Shown here: positions 46,369-60,642 of the stretch, piece after piece
Layout of the letters: each line of letters begins with the position of its first letter
How positions within the stretch are numbered: position 1 is the first letter of the stretch
Origin: Acanthosoma haemorrhoidale
Lineage: Eukaryota; Arthropoda; Insecta; Hemiptera; Acanthosomatidae
DNA length: 64,000 nt
Assembly (NCBI GenBank): GCA_930367205.1
Contig: OV884012.1
Location: forward strand, 52,473,239 to 52,537,238
Reading direction: 5' to 3'
Program-made: the position numbers and the translations under genes
Notes under the pieces: model-generated
Told to the model about the DNA's origin: nothing
The model's database searches: none
Seen by the model: only the letters and a program-made list of their open reading frames with translations

Positions 46369-49300
46369 CGCATTTTAGTAGGATAAGAATTTAACTTATA
46401 CCGCTTTTGTCTGCCTAAAGTGTGCTACCGACATGTGTGGTAATGCCAAGAGATTATATTTCATACCATTCTGACATAGTTCGAGATTCAAACTTTGATA
46501 ACTAATGTACATAGCAGGTAATTTGGTTTTATATCTACATTATATAATAAACCTACTAATGAAAAGGAATATCATTCCAAATGATCGCGTAAGGTTGAAA
46601 AGTAATGAAGGAGTAATGGTGACGACTTATGAAGGTAATAATGACATTAGAGATGGTATTAACGCTGAACACTTTATACTTTGGATTTAATAAAATTCAA
46701 CACGCTCCTTAGTAAGACCCGTTCTTTCTACGAGCTGCTGCTATTATAACCCATGATTCAGGAACAGCAAAGATACAATTACATAACAAAACACAGACAA
46801 TTTCAGCTGCTCGGCGAATATTTATGCAAATGATGTTTCACAGTGATCGCTACAGTATCGAGTTCGAGTCGATTGAGAGCTATCAGACAATTAAGGGTTG
46901 AGAAACTGGTTACAAACAGGAAGGTTAATAGACCTCTAAAGTCTCAACATAACCAAGGCGTGGAGACCTTTAATTTGATACCCTGCGCAAAAAAATAGTA
47001 AAATATTTATACGCTATAAACAATATTATTCATTATATTAATTGGTTGCTATTGATAATTAGATGTTGCTGGCGTTATTTTATATAGGCTATTCTAAGAT
47101 AAAATCTATGTAAAACCCAATGTCACTGGATCAAACATAAAACCACAAAAAAAACGAAACCTTAAAAATGAACAATTAGTATTTAGATCATTTTTTATAT
47201 ATACTATATCTACATAATCTAATAAAAATGTTGTGCATGAATAAAAAAATCCAAAACATGATTTAATGATGATATGTTATATGATTATAAAATGTCCCTT
47301 TCCTTCATATTTGATCCATATCATTTTTGATCACAAATTTAAATAGCTTTAAAGTATACATTAGTAGAATATAGATGTATCCTCAAATGACATAACAATA
47401 ATTATGACAACGTTTATCAAGCTATTATGAAACGAATTACTGCGGCGATCATAGTGATCGATAGTCATCCATAGGTTTTTTTTTTGCTTGTGATTCCATT
47501 TCATTACGATCACATGACCGCAGCATTCTCAAAAGGAACTGGACGAAGGTTCACACATTTGAACTGTGGCCAGATGTAAGTGCGAGATGAGGTAGATCTG
47601 CTTTTACCTTCCCTGGGGGCGTCCGTTTTTCCTCCAGTCTCACTAAACGTTTGAAAATTGCTTAAATATGTATGTTCTTTATTTTTTATTTTTTTTTATG
47701 TTATTGTTCACTAAATAGATTTCACAAACTACATAGGGCACTCGAAAGCTTCATTTCGGTAGTGTATTTGAGTCTAGAGCTTATTTTTTCATGCCTTTTT
47801 CCGAGAAGTGTACATTCCCGTATTGACCTTCGCCTAAGACAGATATGAGCCTCGAGCGCAAAATAACAGCATATATTTTATTTATATGGTCATATGTGGA
47901 ATGTAAGTATCCTGTTTTGAATGCGCGTAGCTACTTAGAAATGTCCGGCGTTTCTATAATGATAACCGCTATGAAAATTCAAAGTAACTAAATCAATAGA
48001 AATAACACGCAAAACGTTCTGGGCTTAAGTTAATCGGTAATTCGAATCTGACTTAAAGTATTCTGTCACCGGCTCATCTTGATCAATAGAAAAATGGTCA
48101 TAGGAGTAACTTCATTATGATCTAGCTTGTTGACATTTCCAAGCAATTGCTTCATCTCTGTCCCATAATATATTTTTTATTGAGTTGGCAGTATTTTTCC
48201 AGTCATCGGATAGTGAATGAAATAAATATACTACCCGAAGGAAACGAACATTTGAATATAATTTCTATAGCCCTAACCTAATAAATCTTTTTTGATTGAT
48301 GAAGCACAGCAGAACTGTTATTCACACAATTTACCATTACATTTATTTATTTTAAATGTGTCTATTGTATCAGTTACTTCCAATCAAACTTATTGACACT
48401 CCATAACAACAAAATAGTTAATATTCAATACTTTTTTTTTCTTAATTTTCCAAGAAATTTCTCTTATTTTGTTCCCACCATAATAACTTTATTGGTCTGT
48501 GCCGTGGTTAGCAAACCACACTCTAAACTTTACTATCAACCCTGTGATATAACAAGCCCAGTCATAATAACTCGACATTCAATTCACGTCATACTCTCCA
48601 GAACCACTTTGAGTCACATTTATAGTAAATATTTATAAATGGAGTTGATTGAAGTTTAAAGGAGTAGATTTATTAGTAACTGAATCAAGTACATAAACCT
48701 CGTAGCTATGATAATATTTTTACAAGCTACGACAGCTATGATAACTTTATTTTTTTACATTTGTGATTGGTCCTTAAAAGGAGGGGGGTTCCTACCACGA
48801 ATTTTGTTATGTTGCATCATGAAACTAATTCAATGATATTGGTATCTTATTACTCAACACCCAAGATGCATAATTTAGAATTAAATCGCCTTTAATCTTA
48901 CGTTTTTTATGATGTCATATTTTCCATCTTGGAAACTTGTCTAGTGCAATGGTTATCTTAACAGATTCATGATATGAAAGTACCAAATGTTCTTAATTTC
49001 AACTATTAAATTTATTCCCGAGTTAAAGGCTCTAAGATGGGTAAGTAAATTATAAAAATAATTCAAAGTATATTCCAAGGCAGCTCGAAATATGATGAAT
49101 TTCTGTTCGATGTTGGGTAGTGTAAGTATTGACTTATTATGTTTAATTAATTTTAAAGATTTGTCAACTCGCACCTCAAAAGCTACTTGAGATTTAAAGT
49201 TTTGATTTTTCAATATGGTTCAAACACGTTAAAATGAGTAACATAACAATAATGAAGAAAATAAAATTTTGACAATAAATATCACCCGTTTGCCACGGTT

Positions 49301-49566
49301 CAAGCCAGTTTTGAGAAGTTTTTTTTATACCTTAGCTATTTACAATTTTTGTTGTTAGGTAGTTTAACAAATAATGTTTAAATGTGCCCAGTAGATTTTT
49401 CGGAATAATTTAATAAACTGACGTGGAGGCTTCTGCCCAAACTCACAGTGTTTCCTCATTCCCTTAATTTTGTTAACATACTCTTACATATTTCCAGAAG
49501 TAAAATTTGATTTACGTATTTACGTAAAAAAAAAAAATGTGACCGCATATTTACTGCATCGTTTTG
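46369..49566. other. AT-rich non-coding stretch
   Basis: Small items only: a CGATCATAGTGATCG palindrome near 47445, a donor-like GTAAGT after an open 50 nt block near 47525-47576, and a direct repeat AGCTATGATAA near 48703 and 48732. Frames up to 86 codons (46505, 48393 plus; 49213 minus) have no recognisable content. Confidence 0.55.
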
Positions 49567-49900
49567 ACTTTTAAAGTTTCGCGCTTATGCAACAGTGCAT
49601 CTAGAGACTTCTATGAGCTCTACCGAGAATCGGTCGTGTGGATTGATGGAAACAAGACAGTTTTCTCCTTGGACGGATCAAGAACTCACAGTGAGGTCCT
49701 TCACCGGATTCACACCGTGTGCCTCAGCCTTCTGTATCGCATATCTAAAGACACCAACCAAGGAAAATGTCTTATATCATCGATCACATGTCCACACGCA
49801 ATTACCGACGGGTTTTTTTCTGTTCCTTTGTTTTGATAATCCGATTACTGTTATGCTCGGTTGGAAATGTATATCAGACATAAGTATATATTTTAATTAG
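49567..49900 (+). other. open stretch in two overlapping frames, unrecognised
   Basis: One frame is open for 90 codons (includes ESVVWIDGNKTVFSLDGSRT) and another for 101 codons from 49595. The DNA is somewhat GC-richer than average. WIDGNKT faintly recalls the YTDGSK start of RNase H domains of retroelements, but nothing after it fits. A decayed element or chance. Confidence 0.2.
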
Positions 49901-52900
49901 CTGTATGTACATTCGTAATTTATGTTTTTATTACCATACAATGAATGTAACTGTCCCATAGTCATTGATGACCCGAATTAAGAATTTGGTTACATGGAAC
50001 CCCAATACGGGGTGAACAGGCCACTACACTCCTTTTTCTGAATCAAATAGTTTTTTTTTTTTAAGTTCAGCTACTCACCAGGCTAGAGGATAATCTATCA
50101 CTCCCACTCATATAATTGAAAAAAAAATACAATATAAAAACACTCAGGATGGTGCAAAGCCTCTTGCTATGATTTAGATCTCCTCTGAAGCAGTGGTTGT
50201 TTCAAAAGAGAAAATAACTAAATAGTAAACCTTTTAAAATAGCAAATGTTTGGAAAAAAACTCACACACTACACTCTCCTGGAGGAATTCAAATGCCTTA
50301 ATTGTATACAGTTTAATAAAAACACTTGGCCTTCGAAAAAAACTTTTTTATAACTCACTTTTATGCGATAAAGAAAAATACATATTCTTTGCAGCCCAGT
50401 ACCATTTTGACATTATCTTCAATTAAGCCTTGTCGAAAGTAAACATAAACCGTATTGCATTAGAACTTTGTTGATCCAGAAAACGCACAGCTCGTAGCGA
50501 GTCATTCAAACCAATAATTAGGGTTAGTAATTACTATGGGTACTAGAAAATCGGTACTCTTAATGCTCAGTTAATCGTTATATCACTATCTAAGAAGGCA
50601 ATTTCAAATTACGATGAAGTACTGCAGTATACAGGGAACAAATTTTCCTGTAATTTTGTATTCTGCACATGGAAAAATATAAAATAAAATAATAACCAAG
50701 ATTGCGCTTGCTAATGTCTTGATAAGTACTTTCAATGGGTACAGGAACATATCCTATGGTACAGTATGTATGCTAACAGCAAAACTTACAATATATTCAA
50801 AATGCCAGATGTGGAAATACTAGATGTATTCGCAATCAATTGTGAAGCACGAAAAAACCCAAAAGTATTGTCCCACATAAAATCTATTGCTAAAATTTAC
50901 TCATTTGATATCGAGATACAGCACAACACAGAATTATTATTATTTATTAGGACGAATCAGACGTTATTGATATCGGAATTAAGCTTGCAGAGTGGTGTCA
51001 AAACAACCAGGCTGCTATATATTTGCTTTGCAAGAAGCACTCACATATCTGTTAGATGGTGGTACATATTTTCTACTGTACTGGACTCCTCTCCTTAGTT
51101 AAATCTTGGACAAGATAAAGTACCTCAATGTGTATAGTGCTAAACTTTTGTTCGGAGGAAAAGTATCGTTTTTGGCAAATTGTGCGAAAATCGTATTTGA
51201 AAAAAGCCATTAAGTTTGTAAAGCAAGCAAAGTTATGAGTGATTTGGTTTTCTATCACACGTACGCTACAGTACTTCTGGAGTAAGCTGGTTTTTTATAG
51301 AAGGGCCATCGAAATATGTCAATGTTCGTTATTACAGTGGCCATTATGTTCGGTCAAATTTTCAAAAATCACTAGGGGAGTGGGTCTTCCATATAGACTC
51401 CATGGCTTTTGGGTGTTAAGAGATGTTTTCTTCTCTGAGCTGCCTACACAAGTAGAAACGGAGCCATAGTAGGGGGAGGGAATAATCCTCAAAGACAGTT
51501 TTGGAGGGCATTGGATAAAAAAAAAAAAAAAAGTTGGTTAAACTATCACAAGTACTTATATTAGTAATAAAACTACAACGGGCCGTTTCTTCATAGCTTT
51601 ACTTGCTACGAGTCTCGTTTCACGTGGACTAAAGGATTGGGAAAACCGTAGTGCCACAATTACCCCTTGTCCGCTTATTATTTCATCCGTTTACTTTACC
51701 AAGCGCCGTTTCTGCTCGAGCAGGTTGCCTCTTTCTTAATTGTGTTACTCAACATCATAAATTTAATATGAAATCGCAGAATTCCTGTTGAAATGTTTGC
51801 GAAGTCAATTACTCTGTTTAATGAAAAAAAAACTATTTTATAAAGCTAATCTCGACTTTTCATCACGCTTTTTATTAATTATTATCATAATCTGTTATAT
51901 GTAACTGCACTGTTGTAGCCAAATGTTTTAGACTACCAAGCAATAAGATTAAAAAAGACCATTGGTATAATTTTGGGGTTCTTCAACATTTGCCTTGTTC
52001 TACATCCGAAAAGTTCAATTCCAATTGCAGATATTCTAATTTAGTTTTCAGTCCTAACTCGATTATCCATGGTAATGACGGGGATAGTATTTCCTATTAA
52101 TACGAAAAAACACGTTTTTATAACCTAACTTCGACCTAAATAAACAAAAAACACCTGGAAATTATAAAAACGAATTGAACATAATTTGCTGAATTGGACC
52201 AAGTAACGGAAAACTTTAGAAAGCATTTTAAACAAAACAAAGATAAAATTAAAAATAACTAAAATCACAAAATTATTGACAATACAGAAAAAAATGAATT
52301 TCTCTTCCGTATTATTCCGTTCAAAAGATGAGAGAAAAATAGGAATGTCACAATATACTGTTCAAGAAAGGATTTTTCAACCTTGGATGACCGAGTATCC
52401 GGATAATCGAGGTTGTACTGTATAAGGGTTACATTCTGCAATCTGCCTATAAATAAGAAGTATTAATTAGCATTGCTACTAATTTGGCCGTGAAGATCCT
52501 ACTGGTTTCCGACAGTATATATTTGATATTGTCCTCAAATGACTTTAACGAGCTGACAACATGGAACAAACATTGACCTACTACATGAAAAAATCATTGA
52601 CGCTGCGCTTATTACTGAAACGCGACTGCTAACAGATCCCTCATAATCCCATCGAACCAGGTTTATTTTTACAGACCATCCTTGAATTTAAGTCAAATCA
52701 CACGCTGCTATTTTTACTATCATTTGCATTCCTATCGAATCATCCCCATGACTGAACAGGATTTTCCTACCGCAGATGCGGTTTTATGCAGCTGTAATGG
52801 ACATAATTCCCCTGTGGGTGTAGTTTTCAATGCAAAGCTCTAACAGAGGGGATTTGGAAGAACCACTAAATCCTGAGGGCTTGGCTTCGCAATCTACATT

Positions 52901-53099
52901 TACATCCACAAACTCCGCCACGGAGCTTTTTTCTTTCACCATGGATTAGGAACGATAAATGTATCTACACTTTATGTAAATATATATTCCGTTCATCTTA
53001 GAGTTACCCTGAAAATCTCTCAGGATCTAGACAATAACGTTAATTCGTTCACATCCTCAGTTAAATAATCTTTGTAGAGGAGAGTATTTTAAAAGAAAG
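49901..53099. other. mostly AT-rich stretch
   Basis: At 50766-51098 a 110-codon plus-strand frame has no recognisable content. Inside it, another frame reads DESDVIDIGIKLAEWCQNNQ directly after an acceptor-like TTATTATTTATTAG (near 50952) and stops after 34 codons. No matching donor or family. An A run lies at 51518-51532. Confidence 0.4.
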
Positions 53100-53340
53100 A
53101 AAAGCTTTATTATGAAGTACAAGCAAAACACTGGTATATACAAATATTAAGAGTTATGTTACTACATACTGGGACCGGGTGTTTAGGGACGAGTGTCTTG
53201 GAAACAAGTGGGGACTGGGGCTAAAGCTGAGACATATGTGTATAGGAGAAGGGTGGTTCCGGGGAATTGGGATGGAGGTCCCGGAAGGAATGCGGTTGCT
53301 TACTTAAAAATATCAGTGACTTCCATGAAGTCACGAGGTA
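53100..53340. other. GC-rich block with AATAAA on the minus strand; possible element 3' end or plus-strand exon
   Basis: On plus, GTTTAG then 151 nt (53187-53337) stays open for 50 codons (includes YRRRVVPGNWDGGPGRNAVA) and ends at a weak donor GTAGGT. On minus, the same block is followed by an AATAAA (53112-53107) and T/A-rich text, like the 3' end of a transcript or retroelement. Near its end is a perfect 8 bp stem, GTGACTTC, CAT, GAAGTCAC (53316-53334). The minus-strand reading seems slightly more likely. Confidence 0.3.
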
Positions 53341-54084
53341 GGTATACACTAGCTTCTATTATTAGAATTACAATATTCTTAGCATTATATAACTCTCGAT
53401 CCAACTATCTGCTTGGATCAATTTATTGACCCTACCAGAAAGCCCAGAACGAAAATTCAGTATCTCAAAACCTCTTCGACCTTATCCACATCATACGCCG
53501 ATAAAAAACCTATTGGCAAAGAACCCAACAGCCTAAAGATCACAAAATTACAGATTTTAATCATAACATAAAATAACTAAAACGGCATGTGTCTCCCTTC
53601 TAATCTCAAACACCCAATTCATACTTTTTATCCATAACAACTAAGGTCAATTCCTAGCCAAAAAGATCCTTTAATGCTGTTATGTATCACGTTACGACGA
53701 TAGACCCGATCCTGTGCGGGGTCAGTCGCAGAAAGATCTAAAGCATTCGTACACCTCTCCTGTACATCACCTTAACAAATTAAATCCCGTAAAGGCAACA
53801 AATATTGCAGAACTCCTCACTTCTCACTGTGAAGATTTTTCGACAACTACCTAAACAAAACCTTTTTTTTTTTAACAATTGCATTTTTATAATATATATT
53901 CAATTGCATTTTTAGAACCACTATCCACTGTTTTGGAAATATTTTATCATTGTGCTCTTTACGAAACCTGGTAAGTCACATAATGATCCCTTACCACCCT
54001 ATCAGCCTACTGCCGATCCTCTCTAAAGTGCAGTATGTAATGTAACGTAATTTGTTTATAAGTATTGTAAGCACGAATAATGAT

Positions 54085-54180
54085 CTAAAAGCAAATTGTA
54101 ATATTTGTTGAGTAAAATAATCGTTTTATTGAAATACAATTACAATCTACCCTTTTGGGAAAAACGTAACTGTGATCAAT
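54085..54180 (-). mobile_element. possible divergent LINE 3' end
   Basis: On the minus strand, CCCAAAAGGGTAGATTGTAATTG (here split as CCCAAAAGGG and TAGATTGTAATTG) is followed by TATTTC and AATAAAACG. This resembles the family end AAAAGGCAGATTGTAATTTTATC-AATAAA, but upstream landmarks are absent. A related but different family is possible. Confidence 0.35.
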
Positions 54181-54299
54181 GGCATTCATTGCAAAGTTCA
54201 CGTGATCCCTGTACTTGAATAATTTATAATTGTATGATAAATCTGTTATTTGAAAGGCGCTAACGACTCCAGAGCTAACTTGCATCATGGAACTTGCTG

Positions 54300-57200
54300 T
54301 TTATGAATAGTCCTCTAGATCTCGTATCCTTCTAGAAATGTTAATGACGCCATACGCGGATCTGGGTAAGTTTCAAGGCGGTCTTCAGTGGATGCCTGAA
54401 TGCTGCGAAGGTAAAATTACTATGGATATATATTTCTAAAACGATGTTAGTACACCCAATACTTATTGCCAGCTATTATGAGAACTATTTTATATAATAT
54501 TTCTATTTGCAACAAGAGAAATACTAACGGAACCCTTAGTTTTCCCTAATGAGGGAATCTGTTTGTTCCTATGAAGCCCCTTAATTAAGTCTAGGAGGAT
54601 TGAAATTTCGCGTGGATTAGTCCCTCTTGATGACCCAATGAGATGCAAAATACTGCCTACCTCGTGAGATATAATTAAGAATAATTAGTTAGCAATTGTA
54701 TGCTAAGTTACCACCTTACAACATGTAATCACTACAGTCGTTTTCCAAACATTCTTTATGTTACCATATTTTTTTATCGGCACTTGCCTCGGAGCAGCTG
54801 CGTCATGGTTATTTTGAATTCAATTTGAATTTTTGATTAATATTATCATTCACAAAAAGTATCTTTGAATTTTTCTCATATTTTTCACAATAATTGAATA
54901 TCATCTACATAAAAATTCATTCATCAAATATTTTTCGACTTATGTTTAAAATTTTAGCACCTTAGTGTCAATATTTTTGTAAATATGATCATTACCGTTT
55001 ATTAAATTAAGTGATTCACTTTTTCCAGGAACTCACAACTGGTAAGTACACAATCGAACTGGCTTTGAATGCAAAAACAATCTCTAATTCTCTAATTTAC
55101 AATGATATTTATGGGTAGTGCGTGTGATAGCATTCCTTTAATTTGTGTGTTTAGCTGCCCACTGATAGGCTTCAGAGTATTTAGATTATATTCATGTCTA
55201 AATTGGTTTTATAATTGAGTTGTATGCAGCGAAATAATTTTTTTTTTTAAGTCGGACTATAAATTAACTTATAATTTCTCATGCGTAGGTTGCGGTTATT
55301 CATGACCAGTCTCAGAACAGATTTCTGGGCTGTCGCTTGAGCTTGACACATTGCAACCGAGATCAAATCACGTACGGGAATATAGTAATACTCATGCTAG
55401 AGGAACGCTTTAAATTCTGAATAAATTTACTGTGTAATGTATTATTTATAGTTATTATTATATTATTGCGGCTTTTAATCTAAATTAAGAAACTGTTATT
55501 TGTAGAATGCTTCTTATCTAAAGCTGTAAGAATTAAATTTAAATTATATTTATAAAATATGCTGTAACTATTATACAGTCAGAAAGGTAATTATTGAGTA
55601 TCTTATTATATTACAGACGACTAGAAATTATTAATCCAAGGAATATTTATTATCTAATGAATACATACGACATCCACTAATAATAATTCGTCTAGTTCAG
55701 TTATTTCTTGAATGGTTTCTTTGTACTTTTAGGACTTTCGCAACTCAATTTAATTAGTAGGTAACAAGCCATAAGTGAACCAATTATTGGTAAACTTGGC
55801 AATCAAAGCATAATATTCACCAGATAAATTCAACAAAAAACAATCTGCTAAAAAGAATACGATTTACTTTTCTTTTGAGAACGTATTGTCCCCGATCTCC
55901 TATATCCTATTATTAAATGTAGTAATGATATTCTTATACATCAATAAATGCAGAGGGATAAACAAACTGTTAATAATTTTCTTCGAAGGGTCGACGAATA
56001 TTTGATAATTTCAATGTCGTATGTAAACGAGTTCTTTCTGTAACTTACGATACACAGTAAATTTCTCTGTTCTTAACTTGTTAACAGTTGAATCAGTTAT
56101 AAATGAGGTTTCTGCTCCTGATACTTTGAATAATCACGCAGGAGTATCAGAGATTCCGCTTGTTTGTACAACGAAGCAATAGAAATAAATATAATATACC
56201 AGAGGATAGAAAAAGAAATCGAAAGTAATTTAAAAAGCAAACGATTGTATGTCAAATAAGGCTGCATCTCTTAAGTGGTAAGCCTCTTAAGCCTGGAGCA
56301 AAAAACCATCGGATAATAAAACCTCAAGATTTATATAAATATTGATCCATAAACAAACCCATCGCGCTCGATCCATGAGCCGTGCTCCCTTTGCAGTTTA
56401 TTTGCATATCTGCCGTGTAACGTTGTATTCAGTGGATGCAATAATCGTTGGCAGCAGTAAAACTCGACGTCATTTTCTCTTCATTTTACGTCCGTCTGTC
56501 TAAAGTAAGAGACGGTTAAATTGCAATAACAATATGTCACATTCTTCACTCTGCTGGGTTGGAGCCCTTGGACATGCCAATTAAGAAACTAGTTGAATGG
56601 GAATCACTTTTTCTGATTATATTAAAGTTTCTGTTCAGCAATCATGAACTAAATTATTTGTTTTTACGATGGTTAATTGCAAAAACATTTTCAACTATGA
56701 TTATGTCTTTCCTCATGTTTGCAGTAGTCTTTTTCAATCCCAAGCTCAAGGAACAGACATGCAAATCGAAGGCCCCATATGATATAAGTGATCACTGGAG
56801 CCAACGCCATAAAGTATGGTTATGTGTCATTATTTAATAAAGTACATGTATTGGAAAATAAATAGTAGGTAACCTGACTCCTTTAACAATAAATAATTGT
56901 TAATAGCTCTATTGACAAGAAAAACTATTTAATTCGGGTTGAATATCAAATCGGTGATTCCTATTGTTGGCTCCATTTTATTATCTTTTTTTTATTCTTA
57001 AAAATATTAGCTTTTTAGCGTCTTAAATGTTTCTTTAAGATGGAAAAAGCTGAACTATAGATGAAACCATTCCTTGAGTGTGACTCTGAAGGAAATTAAT
57101 ACTTGCCAAGTTTGTTCTTATCTATTATTTTCCACTGTGATGATCAGCAGAAAAGCCGATCGGCTGCAATTCAGACATATTTCAAGCTATTAGAAGCTAA

Positions 57201-58109
57201 AAAAATTCTTAACCCAGAACCTTCCCTAAGAGGTAAACCTCGCAAAAGCCAAATTTTGACGATTTTTGTCCTTTGATTTTTTAAAGATCCACAAGTACTT
57301 TGCACACATGTTGGGGAACATGAAATACTTTTTCAGCTTTTTAGCACACGTACTCACTGAAGTCAAAGCAGGAGAGGAAGTGTAGTCTCCTTAGAAATTT
57401 ATCGTTTTAACAAGAGAAGCAATAAAGGCAGATAAAAGAAGAGCCGGAGAAGGATATGGGTTTTCAACTGTGGAGTAAAAACATAGCTAATAACTTCTAA
57501 ACTGTGATATGGAACTGTGAAATATAAATTTCATATCAATTACATTATTTGTAAGTCCGTTATGGAAGGAAATAAAGATAGACTGAAAGACGATTAATGA
57601 CTGCCAAGTATTTATTTGAAAAAGAGATTTGGTATTAGATGTGCTACCCACTTTGCTTTGTCAAAATCTTTAATGCGCATATTTGTTTTGAATAATTACG
57701 ATTTGCTTAACTAACGGTAATATTTTTAAGTGTCACATCGCTGTCCTAAAAGGGCCAAGCATTCAATTACTACACTTTGCAATACTATGTAGTGTACCTT
57801 AAATTCGTGTAACCAATGGCATTGTTTGGTTTCATATATCACATACACCCAAATTCTCTCGCTGGTTAATGTTTCATTATATTATGTTACATATAATATA
57901 TTGGCCGGGCAGTTATTTCTGTTCCAACAATGTCAAAACAAACATATTTCACCATTGAAGATATACGGGGAGTATTGAATTAAATATATAGTAGAGAGCA
58001 GCTTGTGGCTGGAATTTCTTTGCAGAGTTCTGACTTCGTAACTCATGCTGTCAGCGAACCATTCAAATAAATCACTCGAAACCCAAAAATTGATGGTTTC
58101 AAATTAACT
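54300..58109. other. AT-rich non-coding stretch
   Basis: Weak splice-like texts occur on plus near 54338-54367 (CTTCTAG, 30 nt, GTAAGT) and 55026-55042 (TTTTTCCAG, 13 nt, GTAAGT); both are too short to trust. A 92-codon hydrophobic plus-strand frame at 56559 is unrecognised. Confidence 0.5.
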
Positions 58110-58172
58110 AGCGCCATGTGCGGTTAGCGTTCATGCCTCTTCCATGTCACCCTCTTCCGTCCGATTCCCACT
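58110..58172 (+). mobile_element. SINE-like tRNA-derived relic
   Basis: GCGCCATGTGCGGTTAGCG (A-box/D-arm-like), then CATG ... CATG at the anticodon stem, then GTCCGATTCCCAC as a degenerate B box. Order and spacing are tRNA-like. No tail match to the main SINE family. Confidence 0.3.
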
Positions 58173-59172
58173 CTAATAAATCTCATGGAAAGTAAACAAT
58201 CCTGATACCTCAACTTTCTAAATCGGCAATATATCTGAATTTGATTTACAATTTCCTCTTTTTTATACTAACAATCTTGCGAATGCAGCATAGGTTTACA
58301 TTAAAATATATATTAATAAATGAATAATAATAATTTCAGCTTTAGTATTTCAGAATTATTATTGTTCTTTTTACATGGTTAATGCATGCATGAAATTAAA
58401 ATATAATTCCCATTATTAATAATCAAGGAGTAATGAGCTTTCCTGATTTATGCTTGATAACTTTCTTTATTTTTTTTTATCATCCATTTCACTTAATATC
58501 AAATTCTGCTTTCTAAAGATTAAATCGAATAATAGGTGCTTGTACAGTACGGTAGTGCATAATTACTTATACTACCATCAAAAAATGGTCGCTTATGACT
58601 GTAACTTAACTGGATTCGGGACACGACGTAACAAATCGTAAAAATGTAAACAATTTCTTCTTGTATCAGGAACGGCATTGTACTCTCACAACTTTATAAT
58701 GAAGCCCGTTATAAACTGTCTTTAAACAAAAATCTATTTCATAGATTTAATTCCAAGCTGAGAAGGTTCAGAAGGCCCTACTTTCAAATAGACCGCCTAC
58801 CGTCAGTATGCTTTATGACACCGGTTGTAATAGCTATTCAATCGATCTGGAATCTTAAAGATATATTCCGAAATAGATCGAATGGCGGTGTTTAGATGCA
58901 GTATTGGGATGTAAGAAAACGAAATTTAAACTTTAAAAAAAGGCAGCCTCGATTCATTAGCTTCAATTACTGCTCTGAAGTTCTTTATGACTGGATGCTA
59001 TAATTTGTTCGGCATTGGGGTCGTTTTTGTTCAGAGGTGCATTAAGGACGTTAGACCGAAAATTACTTTTGATGATATTCCAAAAATTACGTTCCAAACA
59101 GATTTAGGTTAAAATGATATCTTTTTATTATGTAAATACTACGTAATAATATAAAGATATTTTGTCTACCTC

Positions 59173-59225
59173 TCCAAAGCTTTATTGATTTCTACCCGCA
59201 TGTTTTCAACGGGTTATGACGGGCT
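59173..59225 (+). mobile_element. partial relative of the 8.9-9.2 kb foldback element
   Basis: CTTTATTGATTTCTACCCG, then GTTTTCAACGGGTTATGACGG matches, with changes, the right arm of the foldback element in reverse complement (CTTTATTGATTTGGACCCG, then GTTTTCGACGGCCGTTATAGG). Only one arm is clear here. Confidence 0.45.
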
Positions 59226-59579
59226 TAGCTGATAGTCATGATAGCTGTCAAAAGACCTCTCGTCTTAAATATTTGCCAAAAACAAAAAATATTGTGGGTT
59301 ACTAGGTTTTATAATAAAATATAACATAAAAAAAACGTAACAAATAAATAGAATATGAAATTTTTAAGTAAATATGCTTATTTGTTTTTATTTATCTTTA
59401 ATAAGTTTTCAGAAAATGATGTGGAGACTTGAACTCGGACATTTCTCGCATTGTTTCTTCTATTTCTACATCCTTAATCTTAATTTAAAAATCACAATTT
59501 AGTATATAATTGATGGAAAGAAAGCGGTAATAGGTAAAGTACGACATTTGATCTAATCTTATCCTAGTATAAGCTAGTA

Positions 59580-59895
59580 TTATCCTACCCGGTATCATAT
59601 CACACACCCAGGGTGTGAGCCAACTTACACCACACGTTTATATAGCCAAGATTGCCTCACAGCCTGACAGGTATGACCAGCATTGGATAGCTGATGATGT
59701 GACTATCTTTGCCACACCGGCTCCTCTGCCTATTGCACAATCCTAAATCGGCATCTATGAAAGGTTTATCGGTGGGGAGGATGGGCACGTAAAGCAAGCA
59801 TTCCTTCCTTGCCTAGAATCCACCCATAAACGTGCATTGTATGATATACAACCGAGATTGGAACAGCTGTATGTAGCATCCCTAATCGGATCATA
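59580..59895. other. GC-richer block, possible decayed coding sequence on the minus strand
   Basis: One minus-strand frame spans about 110 codons with only three stops and includes SYNARLWVDSRQGRNACFTC and DCAIGRGAGVAKIVTSSAIQ. A second frame is open for 50 codons after an acceptor-like TTCTAG. Neither is recognised. It may be an old transposon ORF. Confidence 0.25.
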
Positions 59896-60642
59896 TGATT
59901 CTTTGGAATTCTTCATTTTTACAAAAAAAGCTTTTGTTGAAATTCAAAAATTAAATATCTTAACTATTTATCTTGGGTAATTATAGTTAATTATTATTGT
60001 ACGTTTTCAATGTTTGTCTATTTCCTCATGTCTCTACATAGCAAATAAACTAAAATTTGAAAAATTCTCTACCCTAAGAAAATGATTGTTATTGATTCTT
60101 TCATTTTCAATGTTGGTTTATCAGCTAAATTCTAATATATTGTGTTTGATTGATAATTTCTAATAAGCAACAGATAACGAAAGTAAATTTTATTATTAGG
60201 TACGCACCATAAGGTGGAAAAGCTACTTAAACTTGCGGTTATGAGAAATATTTATTACAAATAAACACCGTGACGAACTAATACGTTTGGGTGACGAACT
60301 TAAATTAAAGTAGGCAAACTAATCGACAATTAACACACTAACTAACAACACACAAAAAATCATATAACATAAAACAAATTGAACATAAAAGTGTGAAATA
60401 TCTCGTGAGCACTACTGAAGCTGAAGTTCACTGTATTAATAAAACTTTATGACTGCAGACAGCAAACCAAAAATGTAAGAATGAAAGAAAAGGTTATGAG
60501 AATTTCAATTGTATAAGGGTTCACTACTTAACGTTTCTGACAAGAGTTTAAGACATGAATTTTCTTAAAAAGGTCCTTCATTTGCCCCACTAGCGCGACC
60601 AAAAACTGAGATCGTCGGCATCGGATCAGGAGCGCCTCAACC
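59896..60642. other. AT-rich non-coding stretch
   Basis: No supported feature. G+C rises towards 60550-60660, just downstream of the short minus-strand ORF that ends at 60643. Confidence 0.55.

Noticed and set aside
46840..46880. B-box-like GAGTTCGAGTC
   Set aside because: No A box at the right distance and no SINE tail.
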